Positions 59,834-64,000 of a stretch of DNA of 64,000 nt are shown piece after piece. Source of the stretch: Alphaproteobacteria bacterium (GTDB lineage: Bacteria; Pseudomonadota; Gammaproteobacteria; Burkholderiales; Burkholderiaceae_C); NCBI GenBank assembly GCA_030054175.1, contig JASGCM010000008.1:62001-126000 (forward strand). The letters run 5' to 3'. How positions within the stretch are numbered: the first letter of the stretch is position 1; each line of letters starts with the position of its first letter. The notes below the pieces were generated by a model. It worked only from the letters and a program-made list of their open reading frames with translations, made no database searches and was not told the DNA's origin. The position numbers and the translations under genes are program-made.

Positions 59834-61296
59834 CTGCTCGATGCGTGATGGTGCTGGGCACCACCAGCGGCGCTGGCAAGAGCTGGTTGGTTACAGCCTT
59901 GTGCCGCTATTACGCCCGTCAGGGACTCAAGGTCGTGCCCTTCAAAGCGCAGAACATGAGCAACAATGCCCGAGTGGTGGCGAATGCAGGTGACCGGGAG
60001 GGTGAAATCGGTTCGGCCCAGTATTTCCAGGCCTTGGCCGCAAAAGCCGAGCCCGAGGTGCGGATGAACCCTTTGTTGCTCAAGCCTGAAGCAGACACTC
60101 GCAGCCAGGTCGTGCTGCTCGGTGAGGTCAGTGGAGAGCTCAGCGCCATGCCTTGGCGCGGCCGCAGCGAAAAAGTCTGGCCGCATATCGTGGCAGCTCT
60201 CGATGCGCTGAGAGCCGAAAACGATGTGGTGGTTATTGAGGGTGCAGGATCCCCGGCGGAGATTAACCTGCACGCCAGCGACATCGTCAACATGCGTGTA
60301 GCGCGTCACGCCCAAGCACAGTGTCTTTTGGTCACCGACATCGACAGGGGAGGCGCGTTTGCACATCTCTACGGTACGTGGGCGCTACTGCCTCCAGAAG
60401 AGCGGGCGCTCATACGCGGTTTTGTGCTGAACAAATTCCGAGGCGACCCCGCGTTACTTGCGCCTGCACCACAAATGGTGTACGAGATGACTGGGGTCCC
60501 GGTGGTGGCTACGCTGCCCATGTGGTGGCAGCATGGACTGCCTGAGGAAGACGGTGTGTTCGACGATAGAACCCACGCCAATGGTGCAATCACCCGCACA
60601 GTTGCTGTCATCGCCTATCCACGCATCAGCAACGTGGATGAATTCCAGCCACTCAAGAATGTACCTGGCGTGCGCCTGATCTGGGCCCGCACGCCGGCAG
60701 ATTGCGCCTTAGTTGACTGGATAGTGCTGCCTGGCTCAAAGGCCAGTGCCGCAGATCTGGATTGGCTACGTGCACAGGGCCTTGACCAGACGGTTGCAAA
60801 ACACGCTGCACAGGGCGGTGCTGTTCTCGGTATTTGCGGAGGACTGCAGATGCTGGGTGAAGCACTGATCGACCCGCACGGCATCGACGGTAACTCTCCC
60901 GGTCTGGGACTTTTGCCACTCGTCACCGTCTTCGAACCGCACAAAATCGTTTGTCGCACGCAAGCGCATTTTGGTACCTTGACCGGGCCCTGGGCGGGAC
61001 TCACTGGCGTGATTGCGGGCGGTTACGAAATTCATCACGGCCAGACAATGCAACACCTGGGCATGGCTGAACAAGGTCAGTTCGCCCGAGAGGTCATGCC
61101 CGATTTGGCTTGGCAAAATCGGAATGGAAACGTGCTGGGCTGTTATCTACACGGATTGTTCGAATCACCCGCTGTACTGAATGCCTTGTTCGGTGCTGAG
61201 GCTCCTTCGCTGGAGCGAGTGTTTGAAGGACTGGCTGATTTTCTGCAAATCCATGTCGAGCCAGGTGTGCTCGACGCTCTTATTGAAAAGGACTGA
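59830..61296 (+). CDS. cobQ: Cobyric acid synthase
   Basis: 488 residues. N-terminal GTTSGAGKSWLVTALCRYY, VPFKAQNMSNNARV, LLVTDIDRGGAFAHLYGTWA; C-terminal amidotransferase with LGICGGLQMLGE (Cys nucleophile) and GYEIHHGQT (His). It amidates the b, d, e and g side chains to give cobyric acid. Confidence 0.95.
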   Translation: MTARCVMVLGTTSGAGKSWLVTALCRYYARQGLKVVPFKAQNMSNNARVVANAGDREGEIGSAQYFQALAAKAEPEVRMNPLLLKPEADTRSQVVLLGEVSGELSAMPWRGRSEKVWPHIVAALDALRAENDVVVIEGAGSPAEINLHASDIVNMRVARHAQAQCLLVTDIDRGGAFAHLYGTWALLPPEERALIRGFVLNKFRGDPALLAPAPQMVYEMTGVPVVATLPMWWQHGLPEEDGVFDDRTHANGAITRTVAVIAYPRISNVDEFQPLKNVPGVRLIWARTPADCALVDWIVLPGSKASAADLDWLRAQGLDQTVAKHAAQGGAVLGICGGLQMLGEALIDPHGIDGNSPGLGLLPLVTVFEPHKIVCRTQAHFGTLTGPWAGLTGVIAGGYEIHHGQTMQHLGMAEQGQFAREVMPDLAWQNRNGNVLGCYLHGLFESPAVLNALFGAEAPSLERVFEGLADFLQIHVEPGVLDALIEKD

Positions 61297-61298
61297 CC

Positions 61299-62360
61299 AT
61301 GAGCTATTCCATCCCTTATATCGACGACATTGCCCAGCCCGAACTTGCCACGCGGCTTCAGTACAAGCTCGACAACAAGACCAAACCGCTGGGCTCCTTA
61401 GGGCGCATCGAATCGCTGGCTAGGCGCATCGGATTGGTGTTGGGCAGCGACGCCCCAGAGCTGCACGAACCGCAACTTGTGGTCTATGCAGGTGACCACG
61501 GCCTGGCAGCGCGCGGGGTTTCAGCCTACCCCAGTGATGTGACTTGGCAGATGGTGGAGAATTTTCTAGCCGGGGGCGCCGCAGTTAGCGTGCTGGCACG
61601 CCAGAACGGCATTGGCCTTACCGTGGTGGACTGCGGTGTGCGGCACGACTTTGGGCCACGCGCAGGTTTGTTAGTGCGCAAGGTGGCTGCTGGGACTGCC
61701 GATGCACTGCAGGGGCCTGCAATGACCGTAGCGCAACGCGACATGGCCCTTGCGAATGGGGCCGATTTGCTCCAGGACCTGCCTGGCAACGCCCTGTTGC
61801 TGGGGGAAATGGGCATTGGCAACACTTCGGCAGCATCCCTCTTGATGAGCCGTTTGACCGGGCTCGATATCGAGGACTGCACAGGCGCCGGCACTGGACT
61901 GGACGCTCCTGCGGTACTACGCAAGATTGGCATCCTGCGTGAGGTGCTGTCCCACCATGCCGATGTTCATGCGCCGCTGGATGCCCTTGCGGCATTCGGT
62001 GGTTTCGAGATCGCCACCATGGTCGGCTCTGTGCTGCAGGCCGCCGCGCAGCGGCGGCTCATCGTGGTCGATGGCTTCATTGCCACGTCTGCCGTATTGG
62101 TGGCCAGCAAGCTTCAACCTTCGGTACTGCAGCGCTGCGTATTTGCGCACCGCTCAGGCGAGCGAGGTCATGCGCTGATGTTGGCCCATCTTCAGGCTGA
62201 GCCCTTGCTGGACCTGGGTCTTCGCCTGGGAGAGGGATCGGGGGCGGCCTTGGCGTGGCCGCTGCTGGTTTCTTCCTGCGCCGTGCTGCGCGAGATGGCC
62301 AGCTTCGAGTCCGCTGGGGTGTCCCGCCAGGAGGAGACCGCAGCACTGCAGAAAGTTTGA
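61299..62360 (+). CDS. cobT: Nicotinate-nucleotide:dimethylbenzimidazole phosphoribosyltransferase
   Basis: 353 residues. Diagnostic stretches: NKTKPLGSLGRIESLARRIG at the N-terminus, VYAGDHGLAARGVSAYPSDV, LLLGEMGIGNTSAASLL, and a late Glu in GLRLGEGSGAALAW that fits the catalytic acid. It activates dimethylbenzimidazole to alpha-ribazole phosphate. Confidence 0.95.
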   Translation: MSYSIPYIDDIAQPELATRLQYKLDNKTKPLGSLGRIESLARRIGLVLGSDAPELHEPQLVVYAGDHGLAARGVSAYPSDVTWQMVENFLAGGAAVSVLARQNGIGLTVVDCGVRHDFGPRAGLLVRKVAAGTADALQGPAMTVAQRDMALANGADLLQDLPGNALLLGEMGIGNTSAASLLMSRLTGLDIEDCTGAGTGLDAPAVLRKIGILREVLSHHADVHAPLDALAAFGGFEIATMVGSVLQAAAQRRLIVVDGFIATSAVLVASKLQPSVLQRCVFAHRSGERGHALMLAHLQAEPLLDLGLRLGEGSGAALAWPLLVSSCAVLREMASFESAGVSRQEETAALQKV

Positions 62361-62362
62361 GT

Positions 62363-63184
62363 ATGTCGGTCAGGTTGGTCCGTCTTGCCCGCCACTTATT
62401 GTTGGCGCTCCAGTTTTTTACACGCATACCCGTGACAGGACGCTTGGCGCAATGGGTCGGTTATTCGCCTGCCATGCTGCGGGCCAGTGCTGCCCACTTT
62501 CCGGCAGTGGGATGGGTTGTGGGTGGGTTGACGGCGGCGGTCTTTGCAGTATGGACGATCGTGCTGCCGCCGCAGCCAGCCAGTGCCTGGCTGGCCGCTG
62601 TTCTGAGCACCTCGTTCAGTGTTGTGCTGACTGGCGCCTTTCACGAAGATGGGTTGGCCGATACCGCTGATGGCCTAGGGGGTGGGCTGACACGCGAGCG
62701 TGCGCTTGACATCATGAAGGACTCTCGCATTGGTACTTACGGCGCTATTGCGCTGATGCTGGCTCTGGGGACCAAATTGGGCCTGTTGGTGCTACTGGCC
62801 CAGATCGGCATGGCATCTGCCGTGACTTGCGTTTTTGTAGCACATGTCACGTCGCGACTGATGCCACTGTTTTTGATTCGCAATATGGTGCATGTGGGCA
62901 GCATGCCGACATCCAAGTCCAAGCCCTTGGCCGAGCAGATCGACAATGCAGGCGTGTTTGTGGGCTTGCTTTGGTGGAGCGCGTCCATGGTGCTGTCCGG
63001 CTTCTGGTTGCCGTCAGCACACTTGTTTGCAGGTACGCTGCTGTCCGCTTTTTTCGCGCTTTGTATTGCTTGGCGTTTACAGCGGCGCTTGCAAGGCTTC
63101 ACCGGTGATGGCTTGGGCGCGACTCAGCAAATGGCAGAAATCGGTTTCTTGCTTGGGGTGGCGTTGGCCGCCAACTCTGCATGA
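62363..63184 (+). CDS. cobS: Adenosylcobinamide-GDP ribazoletransferase
   Basis: 273 residues from the ATG at 62363; the ORF-track start is inside cobT. Polytopic membrane protein with LLLALQFFTRIPVTG, and GAFHEDGLADTADGLGGG, the acidic motif of CobS, followed by MKDSRIGTYGAIALML. It joins adenosylcobinamide-GDP and alpha-ribazole (phosphate) in the last step of assembly. The stop overlaps cobC. Confidence 0.94.
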   Translation: MSVRLVRLARHLLLALQFFTRIPVTGRLAQWVGYSPAMLRASAAHFPAVGWVVGGLTAAVFAVWTIVLPPQPASAWLAAVLSTSFSVVLTGAFHEDGLADTADGLGGGLTRERALDIMKDSRIGTYGAIALMLALGTKLGLLVLLAQIGMASAVTCVFVAHVTSRLMPLFLIRNMVHVGSMPTSKSKPLAEQIDNAGVFVGLLWWSASMVLSGFWLPSAHLFAGTLLSAFFALCIAWRLQRRLQGFTGDGLGATQQMAEIGFLLGVALAANSA

Positions 63185-63735
63185 AGCTTTGGTTACTTCG
63201 TCATGCGCGCGTTTTGGTGTCTTCAGGTCTATGCTACGGAATGAGCGAGGTGTATGCCGATCAGGCCGAGACCGAAGCAGTAGCGCAGCGATTTGCAGAC
63301 ATTCCAGTGTCGGGTAGCAGTCTCTGGGTTTCTCCGGCTGCGCGCGCACAGCAACTGGCGACCGCCTTGCTGAGTCGGCGCAGAGACCTGCAGGGACCGA
63401 ATGTCGATATGCGTTTGCGCGAGATGGATTTTGGAGTGTGGGAGCTTCAGCCGTGGTCGGAAATTCCACGAGAAGCCATAGACGCATGGACAGCTGATTT
63501 TGCTCATCATCGCTTTGGTGGAAATGAATGCACGCAAGAAGTGATTGACCGTGTGGCCCAAGCTCTAGATGAAACATTGTCGCAGTCGGTACCAGAAACA
63601 GTGTGGATCACACACGCAGGCGTGATTCGGGCAGTCCAGTTCTTGCAAGCTGGCGGGTATCGATCTATTCACTCAGCCAATGATTGGCCTGTAACTGCAC
63701 CGTCAATGGGGGAGTGGATTTGCGTCGATATTTAA
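63181..63735 (+). CDS. cobC: Alpha-ribazole phosphatase-like histidine phosphatase
   Basis: 184 residues. LWLLRHARV carries the RH active-site pair at the N-terminus; the other conserved parts are LREMDFGVWE and WITHAGVIRAV with the second His. In this operon position it most likely removes the phosphate from alpha-ribazole phosphate or adenosylcobalamin phosphate. Last gene of the operon in the window. Confidence 0.88.
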   Translation: MKLWLLRHARVLVSSGLCYGMSEVYADQAETEAVAQRFADIPVSGSSLWVSPAARAQQLATALLSRRRDLQGPNVDMRLREMDFGVWELQPWSEIPREAIDAWTADFAHHRFGGNECTQEVIDRVAQALDETLSQSVPETVWITHAGVIRAVQFLQAGGYRSIHSANDWPVTAPSMGEWICVDI

Positions 63736-64000
63736 TCTGATGTTTGAGACTTAATTTTCAAATAAAGCTTTTTGGGGAATAACCCATAGTTCGACCAGAT
63801 GACGAACAACAGCGGAGAAAAATGGTCATGAATGACTGTTGTCGTTTGAAGATTTGATTCAAAAAGTGACCGCTTCACCAAATCCCCAATGACTGCAATG
63901 GGTCGGACTGAGTCACTCAGTAGCGACCGGCTTCACACGACCCAAAGCCGTCACTGGTCTTTGGGTTTGGAATGTCTGCTTTCATGCTCCAGCAGGTCTT
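63736..64000. other. Intergenic stretch at the right edge
   Basis: No gene or convincing terminator seen. The final ~120 bases look like short repetitive intergenic sequence. Confidence 0.4.

Overview
The window looks like chromosome of a betaproteobacterium of the order Burkholderiales, most likely Comamonadaceae or a relative. The cobalamin operon, the lambda/Mu-like lysis cassette and the IS3 elements all fit that group. This is inferred from protein character only. Base composition is clearly mosaic: very GC-rich in the PKS/NRPS core, moderate in the prophage and cobalamin genes, and AT-rich in small inserts.

Layout. (1) 1-7579: right end of a prophage. It holds tail-tip/tail-fibre genes, a cassette of two oxygenase-like proteins and a radical SAM/SPASM enzyme, then holin-like protein, glucosaminidase endolysin and nested Rz/Rz1 spanins. 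(2) 7728-40197: a ~32 kb co-directional biosynthetic gene cluster. It opens with a 20-bp lux-box-like palindrome and promoter, then luxI, a GriI-type aldolase, an acyl-AMP ligase and an OsmC-like protein. The assembly line follows in four proteins (A-ACP-KS-ACP; Cy; Cy-A-PCP-PCP-KS-DH-KR; ACP-KS-KR-ACP-TE), with no integrated acyltransferase. After it come an HpaB-type monooxygenase, a MATE exporter, a small AT-rich insert, a SAP-like protein, a PPTase, a type II thioesterase, the trans-acting malonyl transferase, a haem-oxygenase-like diiron enzyme, a cupin and a GriH-type dehydroquinate synthase II. (3) 40200-48170: mobile-DNA scrapyard with a probable group II intron fragment, three IS3-family elements (two decayed, one intact), an nrdA fragment, a RES/Xre toxin-antitoxin pair and a short WYL protein. 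(4) 48303-63735: cobalamin uptake and late biosynthesis operon under a cobalamin riboswitch.

How the cluster may work (inference). The aldolase and dehydroquinate synthase II homologues match the GriI/GriH pair that makes 3-amino-4-hydroxybenzoate from aspartate semialdehyde and dihydroxyacetone phosphate. An adenylation domain lacking the usual alpha-amino-binding Asp would load this aryl acid. A trans-AT PKS would extend it. A tandem-cyclization NRPS module with a cysteine-like pocket would add a thiazoline. Two further ketide steps would precede release by a thioesterase whose nucleophile is Cys instead of Ser. Quorum sensing probably controls the operon through the lux box. I do not recognise the product.

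The cobalamin region runs btuB, cbiA, a BtuF-like protein, cobU, btuF, btuC, btuD, cobO, bluB, cbiB, cobD, cobQ, cobT, cobS, cobC. It covers import, amidation, adenosylation, lower-ligand synthesis and nucleotide-loop assembly, but no corrin-ring genes lie in the window.
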